A DNA stretch of 64,000 nt, from the NCBI RefSeq assembly GCF_002441855.2, contig NZ_CP029487.1, positions 992,001 through 1,056,000 of the forward strand. The letters are read 5' to 3'. Made by a program: the position numbers and the translations under genes. Of the stretch, positions 34,326 to 41,928 are shown piece after piece (within the stretch, counting starts at the first letter, position 1; every line of letters begins with the position of its first letter). Source of the stretch: Eubacterium maltosivorans. Its GTDB lineage: Bacteria; Bacillota; Clostridia; Eubacteriales; Eubacteriaceae. The notes beneath the pieces were generated by a model that saw only the letters and a list, made by a program, of their open reading frames with translations, made no database searches and had not been told where the DNA came from.

Positions 34326-35084
34326 TTATTTGGTCGCTGCGATCATGAACATGGGGGTTGAGGCGTAGTTCACCTGTTCCTCGTCGTCCCAGACGCGGTC
34401 TCCCATATCCTGTTCGATCATCACTTTTTTAAAGCCGATGTTCAGCAGAACCGCGGCGTCCCACTGTGGGCGCATGGTACGGCTCAGCGGTAAATTTCTG
34501 GCAATCTCTTCCATGGCTGTGGTGTCTGTGCACACGTAGTGGTCGTTGTAACCCTGGGCCTGAGAGTTATTGCGGTCCTCAAAGTATTCCCGGCGCTTGT
34601 CCTCATCGTAAAGATGCAGGTACCAGTTTGCATCAAAGTTTAGCATTCTGCCGCCCGGCGCCAGCACGCGGTGCCACTCCTCATAGGCTTCATCTGGTCT
34701 TTCCAGGTTCCAGGTCAGGTTTCGGGTTACGATCAGATCAAAGGTGTTATCCTCAAAATCCAGCGAGTGGGCGTCCATGCGTCTGAAATCAATGGCGCTT
34801 TTATAAATGCCGGCGTTCTTTTTAGCCTTATACAGCATGGCGTCGGTGTAATCCACAGCGGTAACATCATAGCCGCAGGAGGCCATGGTGATCGCAAAAA
34901 ATCCCGGGCCTGTGCCGATGTCCAGCACCTTCAGCTTTCGGCCGATCACATCCGGCTTATAGCTGTTGATCAGGTCTTTCCACACATCCATTTTATAGCT
35001 GTTCAGCTCAGCCTCGTTTACTTCAGAATAGCCGTCTGCCCGGCCTTCCCAATAATTTTCGACTCTCTCTAAAATATTCTCCAT
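34326..35084 (-). CDS. Class I SAM-dependent methyltransferase next to nik operon
   Basis: 252 residues. SAM-binding motif I LKVLDIGTGPGFFAITMA near residues 51-68, acidic motif VTAVDYTDAML, and later FDLIVTRNLTWNL and APGGRMLNFDANWYL. The methyl acceptor is unknown. It is about 110 bp upstream of nikA in the same direction, so a role in metal or metallophore handling is possible but is inference. AGGGGA precedes the ATG. The gap 35085-35283 contains no gene. Confidence 0.8.
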   Translation of the reverse strand: MENILERVENYWEGRADGYSEVNEAELNSYKMDVWKDLINSYKPDVIGRKLKVLDIGTGPGFFAITMASCGYDVTAVDYTDAMLYKAKKNAGIYKSAIDFRRMDAHSLDFEDNTFDLIVTRNLTWNLERPDEAYEEWHRVLAPGGRMLNFDANWYLHLYDEDKRREYFEDRNNSQAQGYNDHYVCTDTTAMEEIARNLPLSRTMRPQWDAAVLLNIGFKKVMIEQDMGDRVWDDEEQVNYASTPMFMIAATK

Positions 35085-35283
35085 TTTTAACGTCCCCTTT
35101 TGATTATTATCACGCTACTTGTTCATTACAAAAAATAAAGCCACGAAGAACCAAAGCGGTCTGCAAACCGCAAAATAAGCCTTCATGACTTTGTATATAC
35201 AGGTATTAACTTGTGAATATTTTCTCATATTTGACGGTCGTTGTCAATGGATTTTTAGATTTTTACTTTAAAAAAAATTGACG

Positions 35284-35784
35284 CTATTTAAGCATTCTTT
35301 CCAGCTGTCCCAGCGCTTCCAGAAAGTCAGCCTCAAAGCGGGTATTTTTAAAAAAAGGAACATACCAGCGCACGCTCTCGTCGTAGTACTTCTGCCGGAA
35401 GGCCCGGCTCGAATCCGCGGTTGTCCTCAGGTTATGAATCCTGTCCGCGCACTTTACATCCTTTGCCATAGCGTTTCGGTCAATCCCGCCCAGGTAGTCG
35501 GCCATGTCGTAGGGTTTGGGCTTGGTCAGCAGGATCACAGCGTCCAGCACCTCCCTGTCACTGCGCTTTAAAATCTCTTCCTGGGTGGTGTCCGTATCCT
35601 CCAGCAGGTCATGAAAAAGAGCCGTGAGTAAGGTATTATCATTATAGCCCCGCTCCTGTAGATAAGCCGCCACCGCCACAGGGTGGGTAATAAAGGGGAT
35701 ACCACCCCAGCGCAGCTGGCCCGCGTGTTTATCTGAAGCAAAGTCCAGAGCATCCTTTAAACGTGAATCGGTAATCTGAAACAT
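35284..35784 (-). CDS. HD domain protein, (p)ppGpp hydrolase-like
   Basis: 166 residues from the ATG at 35784 (AGGAGG 7 nt upstream). Short RelA/SpoT-like HD hydrolase: FASDKHAGQLRWGGIPFITH near residue 10, ALFHDLLEDTD with the HD pair and CADRIHNLRT with the last metal ligand. Such stand-alone HD proteins include the Mesh1-type alarmone hydrolases, although the true substrate may differ. No synthetase domain is present. It is a single gene between AT-rich gaps. Confidence 0.72.
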   Translation of the reverse strand: MFQITDSRLKDALDFASDKHAGQLRWGGIPFITHPVAVAAYLQERGYNDNTLLTALFHDLLEDTDTTQEEILKRSDREVLDAVILLTKPKPYDMADYLGGIDRNAMAKDVKCADRIHNLRTTADSSRAFRQKYYDESVRWYVPFFKNTRFEADFLEALGQLERMLK

Positions 35785-35884
35785 AATGCGCCTCCTTTTT
35801 AACATTATACCCTCTTTTAGCTCAAATTACTATTGCCCGTAAAGCCCTTTCCAATCTAAAAGAGGCAAAGCCATCGCTTTACCC

Positions 35885-36184
35885 CTAATTGTTTTTATTG
35901 TTTAAATGATTGAATTCTGCGATCAGGCTGTTAATGATATGAATCTGATCGTCTGTTAAAAAGTCAAGATTAAAAACGCGCTCATCGGACAGGCCCAGGA
36001 GAAAATCGGTCGACGTATTTAAAGTTACCGCTATTTTTCGCAGTACATCGACCGATGGATACTTTGCAGAGGTCTCATAGGCCGAAACACTCCCCTTGGT
36101 GATCCCCAGCTTATCTGCCAGCTGCTGCTGTGTATATCCTTTTTCCTGTCTGAGTTGTCTGAGCTTTGATCCAAAATATACCAT
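35885..36184 (-). CDS. XRE family transcriptional regulator
   Basis: 99 residues. The HTH runs about 6-60: LRQLRQEKGYTQQQLADKLG, then ITKGSVSAYETSAKYPSVDV. The C-terminal 35 residues are acidic and probably dimerise. GGAG lies before the ATG. The 13 bases around the start codon (AAGCAAATGGTAT on the minus strand) recur about 38 bp upstream, a possible operator pair. The region upstream diverges into the candidate small RNA transcript at 36294. Confidence 0.82.
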   Translation of the reverse strand: MVYFGSKLRQLRQEKGYTQQQLADKLGITKGSVSAYETSAKYPSVDVLRKIAVTLNTSTDFLLGLSDERVFNLDFLTDDQIHIINSLIAEFNHLNNKNN

Positions 36185-36258
36185 TTGCTTTTCTCCATCG
36201 CGTTTTTAATAACAATACCATTTGCTTGTATTCTAATAATAAACTAATATACCCTGAG

Positions 36259-36287
36259 TTGACTTTTTACCCGATGAGTGTTATTAT
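36259..36287 (+). promoter_or_regulatory. Promoter facing right, divergent from XRE gene
   Basis: TTGACT, 17-bp spacer, TATTAT. No plausible protein frame follows; the first ATG opens only five codons. It starts the candidate structured RNA. Confidence 0.6.
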
Positions 36288-36293
36288 TAGTAT

Positions 36294-36508
36294 CATCATT
36301 AAAGGTATTATGAAGAAAAATAGTTAATGTCAATCAATAAATAATAAAGTTCACTATCTATGAGGCAGTTCCTTTCTCTGCCCACAGTGAAATCAGGCGG
36401 AAGCACTTCTCTCTTGGTATCCAAAACTGCTCCACACCATTTACTCGCTTCCGCCTAATAATAAAAATAAAAAGTGCCGGTTGGAAGCCTCCAGCCAGCA
36501 CTTTTTTT
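36294..36508 (+). ncRNA. Candidate structured small RNA (about 215 nt)
   Basis: Between a good promoter and a strong terminator there are three stem-loops. (1) 36350-36391, with TTCACT/AGTGAA and GGCAG/CTGCC helices. (2) Perfect 10-bp AGGCGGAAGC/GCTTCCGCCT arms (36395-36404, 36447-36456) closing a 42-nt loop. (3) The terminator. No coding frame is apparent. It diverges from the XRE regulator, which may control it. I cannot match it to a known RNA family. Confidence 0.5.
36470..36508 (+). terminator. Terminator of the candidate RNA
   Basis: AAGTGC-C-GGTTGGA, loop AGCC, TCCAGCC-A-GCACTT, then seven T. An A-run on the left would let it work in both directions. 36511-36659 holds nothing I recognise. 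Confidence 0.85.
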
Positions 36509-36659
36509 ACAAAACACCAAAGCTTTTCTTAAGAATTTTCACTTCATCCCTCACGCCTTTTGCCATTCAGGCCGCACCTTAGTCATTTCTCTTATTCTCT
36601 AAAGAAATTTATCCTGACAGGCTAATCCTTTCTACTCCTCCCGACCTGTATTTCATTCA

Positions 36660-36684
36660 CGAACGTATGAAACGGACGGTCGTG
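36660..36684. repeat. REP-like palindrome, copy 4
   Basis: CGAACGT-ATGAAACGG-ACGGTCG, one arm mismatch. It is in inverted orientation to copy 5 at 37163 and marks the left border of the paired-hairpin region. Confidence 0.7.
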
Positions 36685-36709
36685 GTAGAGACGGTGGTTG
36701 CAGTGCAGC

Positions 36710-36882
36710 GAGGAACCAGCAATGGATTTTCTTTAGGATGCCGCAAATCGCGGCACTCTTACCTCACAGCTTCGATGGTCTGCGCAACTCTGTACAAATT
36801 TGTCTGGTCATGAGACCATAGGCTCAGTTCGGTAAAGTGCCGCGCTCTGCGGCGGGACAGATAGAAAATCCATTGCTTCCTC
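36710..36882 (+). repeat. Long hairpin cassette 1
   Basis: Nested helices: GAGGAA/TTCCTC and GCAATGGATTTTCT/AGAAAATCCATTGC outside, GCCGC/GCGGC, then GGCACTCTTACC (36752-36763) with GGTAAAGTGCC (36831-36841) and ATGGTCT (36775-36781) with AGACCAT (36813-36819) inside. A further pair of arms at 36693-36710 and 36953-36972 encloses it. Its core is an inverted copy of that in cassette 2, with compensatory changes in the helices. Confidence 0.7.
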
Positions 36883-36984
36883 AGAAAATTGACAAACTGG
36901 TATACAGCTCTGTGAAACTTGATAAGATTTATACTGCCCTCTCACTCTTAGGCGCTGCACCGCAAAACCACCATTTGTAGAGGA

Positions 36985-37140
36985 GCCGAAGGATATTCTC
37001 CCCGTGTGGCGCGAGCAGGGTACTTTACCGAACTGAGCCTGCGGTCTCATTGAGAAAGAAGGTTGCACATTTTTCGCAGACCGCCGAAGCTGTGAGGTAA
37101 GAGTACCCTGATTGTGCCACATACCTGAATATCCTTCGGC
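36985..37140 (-). repeat. Long hairpin cassette 2 (inverted copy)
   Basis: Outer arms GCCGAAGGATATTC/GAATATCCTTCGGC bear no similarity to those of cassette 1. Inner helices GGTACTTTACC (37019-37029) with GGTAAGAGTACC (37096-37107) and GCGGTCT (37041-37047) with AGACCGC (37078-37084) correspond to those of cassette 1. A 104-codon minus-strand frame crosses it but is broken by the hairpin design and has no RBS, so I do not call it a gene. Confidence 0.7.
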
Positions 37141-37162
37141 GGATTTTGGCTACACTCTGTTG

Positions 37163-37185
37163 CGACCGTCCGTTTCATACGGTCG
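37163..37185. repeat. REP-like palindrome, copy 5, over the end of a kinase gene
   Basis: CGACCGT-CCGTTTCAT-ACGGTCG. It supplies the stop codon and last residues (TTV) of the histidine kinase gene that ends at 37175. Confidence 0.75.
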
Positions 37186-38683
37186 TGTTCTCTTTGCCGG
37201 GCAGCTCCAGCGTCACAGTTGTGCCCTGACCTTCTTCGCTTGTGACCGTCAGGCCAATTTTGTGCCGCTCTGCGATCTCCTTGGCGATGGGAAGTCCCAG
37301 ACCGGTTCCCTCGGCATTTTCCTCGGACAGGGTTTTATAAAAGCGTTCAAAAATATGCTTCTGATCCTCCGCGCTGATGCCGCAGCCATGATCGGTAATG
37401 GTAAGCGTATGCTCAGACAGGCACATTTCAATCTGTCCGCCCCCTGGTGAAAATTTTATGGCGTTGCTCATGGCAATCATGAGCAGCTGCCGCAGGCGCA
37501 GGTAGTCACCCTGCATAAAGTAAACGCCCGTGTCCACCTCAGTGGTGACAGTCAGTTCCTTTTCCTTTGCCATATTCTGGGCACTGCGCCGCACCTCGCT
37601 GATGATATCACAGAGATTCACCTGCTCCAGGTTAAGGCTGAACTCGGCATTCTGGAGTCTGGACAGGTCCAGCAGGTCATTGACCAGCCGTTTAAGAGCC
37701 AGGCTTTCCGCGTACATTTCCTGATGATAGGCAGCCACCTGAGCCGGATCCGTCACCACGCCGCCGGCCAGAGCTTCTAAAGAGCCGCAGAGCACTGTCA
37801 CCGGGGTTTTAAGCTCATGGGAGATATTTGAGAAAAAGGCCTGCTGCATTTTCTGGAACCGCTCGTGCTCCTCACTGGAAAGCTTAAGCTGGTGGCTTAA
37901 GGTATCCAGCGAACCGGCCAGCTGCCCGATCTCATCCTGCCGCTTGATGTGGCTCGCGGCTGTATAATCACCCCCGGCCAGCCGCCCGGCCATTACCTGC
38001 ATTTCTTTCATGGGCTTTGTGAAGCTGCGGGCCAGCAGCACCGCAAAACCAATCCCGATCACCAGCGCCACGCACAGGCTGATGGCCAGGGTTCTAAAGC
38101 CCTCATTGGCTGCGCTCTCAATCCCCTCCACCGGCGAGTGAAGCAGCACCACGGCCTGTATATTGCCCGAACTGTCCCGGACCGGAGCCCCAACCGTCAG
38201 CGTCGGGGCGTTTAGCAGGCCCGAGAAGCCCTCGCTCGCAGTGACCTGCCCCCCAAAAGCCTGGTCTACCACCGTTTCGGCATCGGCCGGCAGATCGGCG
38301 TAGTTATAGGTAGACGCCGGGGTCTGGTGGCCTTCGTGGGTGGATGGCGTTACCAGGTTGTGGTCGGCATCCACGACCCACACATCCGCCATGGCGATAT
38401 CGTCCAAAAAACGGATATAGGCCGCGTAGCCCATGCCATTGCCGTTCCCTGCCCCGCGGCTTCCCTCGCCATGCTTTCCGTCTCTGCTGCCTTCGGCGGA
38501 TATAAAGGTGCCAAAGGTATCCGCTATGGCGCCTGCCCGGTCCTCCAGCTGCTTCTGGGTCAGCGCGACATTCTGCTTTTTAAACAGCAGAAAAAACACC
38601 GAACCGGCCACCAGCGCAAAGACCAGAAGGGCCAGAGAGAAATATAGACCCAGTTTAAAGGCAATGCTACGCTTCCTCATCAT
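37175..38683 (-). CDS. Sensor histidine kinase
   Basis: 502 residues. Membrane segment near 10-32, an extracellular sensor of about 150 residues with a low-complexity GKHGEGSRGAGNGNG stretch, and a second membrane segment near 195-215. Then HAMP, the H box FFSNISHELKTPVTVL, and the ATPase with N box MSNAIKF, TDHGCGIS and EGTGLGLPIAK. It pairs with the response regulator upstream, whose end it overlaps by 17 bases. The signal is unknown. The C-terminal codons and stop come from REP-like copy 5. Confidence 0.88.
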   Translation of the reverse strand: MMRKRSIAFKLGLYFSLALLVFALVAGSVFFLLFKKQNVALTQKQLEDRAGAIADTFGTFISAEGSRDGKHGEGSRGAGNGNGMGYAAYIRFLDDIAMADVWVVDADHNLVTPSTHEGHQTPASTYNYADLPADAETVVDQAFGGQVTASEGFSGLLNAPTLTVGAPVRDSSGNIQAVVLLHSPVEGIESAANEGFRTLAISLCVALVIGIGFAVLLARSFTKPMKEMQVMAGRLAGGDYTAASHIKRQDEIGQLAGSLDTLSHQLKLSSEEHERFQKMQQAFFSNISHELKTPVTVLCGSLEALAGGVVTDPAQVAAYHQEMYAESLALKRLVNDLLDLSRLQNAEFSLNLEQVNLCDIISEVRRSAQNMAKEKELTVTTEVDTGVYFMQGDYLRLRQLLMIAMSNAIKFSPGGGQIEMCLSEHTLTITDHGCGISAEDQKHIFERFYKTLSEENAEGTGLGLPIAKEIAERHKIGLTVTSEEGQGTTVTLELPGKENTTV

Positions 38684-39362
38684 TCACCTCAAAGCGATAC
38701 CCAACCCCCCAGATGGTCGCGACGCTCCACCCGGGATGCTCTCTTTTTCCCAGCTTGGCCCTCAGGCGCCGGATATGGGAATCGACCGTACGGTTATCGC
38801 CGTAATAGTCATAGCCCCACACAGCGTCCAGCAGGTTGTCCCTTGAAAAGACCTTTTGCCGGTTCGTGGCAAGGGTCCAGAGCAGCTCTGTCTCTTTTTT
38901 AGTGAGCGGTACTGCCTCGCCGTCCACCGTTGTGGTATAGGTGTCCAGATCGATGGTCAAGCCCTTATAGCTGAAAAACTGATGTCTGGCTCCGCCATCC
39001 CGGGACAGCCGCCGCAGAATAGCCCGCACCCGCGCCATAACCTCTCCGCCGGAAAAGGGCTTGACAATATAATCATCGGCGCCAATGTCCAGCCCCATGA
39101 TCTTCTCAAAGTCTTCGCCCCGGGCTGTTATCATAATAATCGGAACGGCCGATTCCTCCCGTATTCGCCTGCAGACCTCAAAGCCGTCAAGCTTTGGCAT
39201 CATTACATCCAGCAGAATAACTGCCGGGGCTTCCCGCCTGTAGGCGGCGAGGGCCTCCTCACCGTCATAGGCGACAACAGGCTCAAAGCCCTCCTTACGC
39301 GCGTAGGCTGTGAGCACTGCTGTTATCTGCCTGTTATCATCCGCAATCAGCATTTTTTCCAT
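38667..39362 (-). CDS. OmpR/PhoB family response regulator
   Basis: 231 residues. Receiver residues 1-115 with DDN, phospho-acceptor Asp in VILLDVMMPKLDGFE, Thr in MITARGEDF and the conserved Lys in DDYIVKPFSGGE. The winged-helix DNA-binding domain at about 130-228 has LTKKETELLWTLATNRQKVF. It is the first gene of the two-gene operon with the kinase. GAGGT precedes the ATG. The targets are unknown. Confidence 0.9.
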   Translation of the reverse strand: MEKMLIADDNRQITAVLTAYARKEGFEPVVAYDGEEALAAYRREAPAVILLDVMMPKLDGFEVCRRIREESAVPIIMITARGEDFEKIMGLDIGADDYIVKPFSGGEVMARVRAILRRLSRDGGARHQFFSYKGLTIDLDTYTTTVDGEAVPLTKKETELLWTLATNRQKVFSRDNLLDAVWGYDYYGDNRTVDSHIRRLRAKLGKREHPGWSVATIWGVGYRFEVNDEEA

Positions 39363-39429
39363 ATTCTTTACCTCGCATAAATTTCCTTACGCCTATTATA
39401 CCTCAGAAGTATGACAAAAGGATGACGAA

Positions 39430-39822
39430 AGTTAAAGGGTTGTCAAATTTGAAATGCATATGCAAAATTAAAGCAAGAAGCAATCCAGGTGGAAGGTGGA
39501 AGGTTAACGAACCCTTTGGCTGACGCCAAAGCGATTAAGCAGGAGACGACGCCTTCGAGGTCTGCCCCATAGCTTGCCGCCTTACGGACAAACTGAAGCA
39601 GGTATCGTGCCGCCAGGGCAGATCAAATGCCGCGGAACCACGGGGGCGTGGTTCCCTACAGATTACAGTCCAGGAGTCCATTAGCGGCCGCAGGCCGCAT
39701 CCAATCAAATTTGCCCCAGCGGCAGATTTGCACCTGAACTTTCCACTTTCCACCTTCAACTTTCAACTGGTCAAGCTTCTTTTTAACGCTTTTTCTTTTT
39801 ATGATAACATTTATCTACATCC
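39430..39822. mobile_element. MITE-like heptamer element, copy F (largest)
   Basis: The right end read on the minus strand from about 39819 begins TGTAGATAAATGTTATCAT, then GCGTTAAAAAG and heptamers of TTGAAAG/TGGAAAG type. The left arm has TGGAAGG heptamers at 39489-39502. Inside are an AT/GC mosaic and the hairpin GGAACCACG-GGGG-CGTGGTTCC (39634-39655) followed by CTACA. The right end supplies the stop codon of the kinase gene ending at 39815. It fills the gene-free stretch 39363-39814; no ORF in it is convincing. Confidence 0.65.
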
Positions 39823-41206
39823 CAAAATTGCCTGTACCTTTCAATTTTATCACCACTCTGCCATGGCCAGTCTGAGGATCATTCTCCAAACACAGGCTGC
39901 CGCCGTGCTGCCTGATAATACTGTCTGTAATGTAGAGCCCCATACCATAGTGTTTTTGGGCGCTCCTGCTTTTGTCGCCCATGTAAAATTTACGGGCCGC
40001 GTTTTTGAGCGCGTCTGCGCTGAACCCTGGCCCGCCGTCTGTGACGGTTATGGAGATCACACTGCCGTCTCCCTCTGCCTTAAGGCTGAGGCTGCCGCCC
40101 TCTGGCGTATAGTCGGCGCCGTTGGCAATGATATTCATGACCGCCCGGGTCAGCAGCCCACGGTCGCCGGCAAAGGCCTCCGGCAGGTGCTCAGTGTCAA
40201 AGCGCAGCTGTATCTGCTTCCCGGCAGCATAGCCCTCGGCCTGCTTTTTTATCTGCTCCATAAAGGCCGCGGCCGGGATGGCCTCTGCACTCAGATTCCA
40301 GGCCGCTCTGTCCTGGGACACCTCCATCAAGAGGCGCGTGTACTCCTCAATGACCTCGGCGTTATCGTGGATATAGCGGACACATTCGGCCTGGTCCCCC
40401 CTCAGGTCATCCTCGGCGAGCAGCTCGCTGTTCCCTTTTATAATGGTCAGCGGTGTCTTGATATCGTGGGCCAGCGCGCTGATCTGCTCCTGCTTTTCCT
40501 GCTTCTCACGCCACTGCTGCTCCAGAGATTCTTTCAAGGCGAGGCGCATATCATCCATGGAGCTAAGCACCTGGTTAAACTCCCATATACCAGATGGGCT
40601 GGCCCTGTATTCCAGATCCTGATTCCGGATGGCATTTGTAGCCTCCATGAGCGGGGCCAGCTCATTTTTCAAGCGTTTGCTGAATGCTCTGGTGCCTAAA
40701 AAGATCACCAGAATATAGAGCGCTGCCGCTGTGATGATCACCGCATTCATCAGCCACTCCGGAGAGGGAAGCTTCTGGTTTAGTGCCTCGTCCTTATAGG
40801 ACGCCTTGATATAGTATTGAAGGACACAAACCCCATCGGCCCGGGGAATCTGATAATAAAACCGATCGCCAAAGAGGTTCTGCCCTCTCTGGGCATACTC
40901 CCGGGCCTCTGCCAGCATTTTTGGATCCATATCGGTATCAAGCACCTGACCATCGTGGTCAATTAGCGCGTAGCGGCTCCCCTCCGGGACAAGTGACGCA
41001 TCAAAGGGCTCTGCGGCCTGGATGGCCTCCTTCTGGTCCTGGATCGCGTTCTCCACACTGTTGGCCGGGACGAACTGGTCCGATGTGATAATCTCAGTCA
41101 GGGCGCCGGCAGCCATGACCAGCACCACCACAAAGGACAAAACGAGCAGACAGGCATAGATTAAGATAAGCCTGCTGATCTTTTTAGGATGCGCTCTCAT
41201 TGCCAT
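39815..41206 (-). CDS. Sensor histidine kinase of the immunity-type operon
   Basis: 463 residues. Two membrane segments (about 12-35 and 155-175) flank an extracellular domain of roughly 120 residues. H box SALAHDIKTPLTIIKGNSEL; ATPase motifs NIIANGADYTPEGG, VTDGGPGFS and HYGMGLYITDSI. The HDIKTPLT form is typical of the kinases linked to antimicrobial-peptide ABC transporters. It overlaps the response regulator by 10 bases and is the last gene of the five-gene operon. Its stop codon lies in the end of a MITE-like element. Confidence 0.88.
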   Translation of the reverse strand: MAMRAHPKKISRLILIYACLLVLSFVVVLVMAAGALTEIITSDQFVPANSVENAIQDQKEAIQAAEPFDASLVPEGSRYALIDHDGQVLDTDMDPKMLAEAREYAQRGQNLFGDRFYYQIPRADGVCVLQYYIKASYKDEALNQKLPSPEWLMNAVIITAAALYILVIFLGTRAFSKRLKNELAPLMEATNAIRNQDLEYRASPSGIWEFNQVLSSMDDMRLALKESLEQQWREKQEKQEQISALAHDIKTPLTIIKGNSELLAEDDLRGDQAECVRYIHDNAEVIEEYTRLLMEVSQDRAAWNLSAEAIPAAAFMEQIKKQAEGYAAGKQIQLRFDTEHLPEAFAGDRGLLTRAVMNIIANGADYTPEGGSLSLKAEGDGSVISITVTDGGPGFSADALKNAARKFYMGDKSRSAQKHYGMGLYITDSIIRQHGGSLCLENDPQTGHGRVVIKLKGTGNFGM

Positions 41207-41856
41207 TTATACCCAATCCCCCAGACCGTTTCAATAGGCGCGCAGCCGTAAACACTCAGCTTTGCCCGGATATTTTTGACATGCTCCGCAATGGCAGAGC
41301 TGTCTCCCTCACCCTCGTAGCCGTACACCGCCTCGTAGATCTGTTCCTTGGAAAAGACCTGCCCGTGGTTTCTGGCCAGGAATTCACAGATGGCATACTC
41401 GCTTTTGGTCAAAGGTACCTTATGCTCTCCTGCCATCACCTCATGGGCGCCGAGGTTAAACCTTATGCCATCCAGACTCAGCATGCTGCGCTTTTCACGC
41501 TTTTCACGCCGCAGATGCGCTGCCACTCTGGCTCTCAGCTCACCGTTTCCAAAGGGCTTGGTAATGTAGTCGTCGCCGCCAATACCCAGGCCGTACATAA
41601 TATCCTTCTCCATGGTTTTGGCGGTCAGGAAAAGGATGGGACAGTCCACATTTTCCCGAAGCTCCCGGCAGAGGGTAAAGCCATCGGTTCCAGGCATCAT
41701 CACATCCAGAAGGATGAGGTCAAAGGCCTCAAGTCCGTTTATGGAAAGCTCTCCCGGGTCTGATAGGGTTCTGACCTGATGTCCATCCTTTTCCAGCACA
41801 CGTTTCACCAGATTTAAAATACCCTTTTCATCGTCAACTGCCAATATTCTCGCCAT
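41197..41856 (-). CDS. OmpR family response regulator of the immunity-type operon
   Basis: 219 residues from the ATG at 41856, with AGGAGGGG upstream; an open frame to 41919 lacks an RBS. Receiver with VDDEKG, phospho-Asp in ILLDVMMPGTDGFT, FLTAKTMEKD and DDYITKPFGNGE. The C-terminal winged helix has LTKSEYAICEFLARNHGQVF. It likely activates its own operon when the kinase senses a membrane-active peptide. Confidence 0.9.
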   Translation of the reverse strand: MARILAVDDEKGILNLVKRVLEKDGHQVRTLSDPGELSINGLEAFDLILLDVMMPGTDGFTLCRELRENVDCPILFLTAKTMEKDIMYGLGIGGDDYITKPFGNGELRARVAAHLRREKREKRSMLSLDGIRFNLGAHEVMAGEHKVPLTKSEYAICEFLARNHGQVFSKEQIYEAVYGYEGEGDSSAIAEHVKNIRAKLSVYGCAPIETVWGIGYKWQ

Positions 41857-41928
41857 CGCGTCCCCTCCTGTTGTTTCCATATTTCTACCATCAGTATAGC
41901 CTTTTGTGCCCAAGTGCACAAGGATTAA

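Noticed and set aside
36808-37122. 104-codon minus-strand frame in the paired-hairpin region
   Set aside because: It runs across hairpin arms, has no RBS or domain, and its residues are dictated by the inverted repeats.
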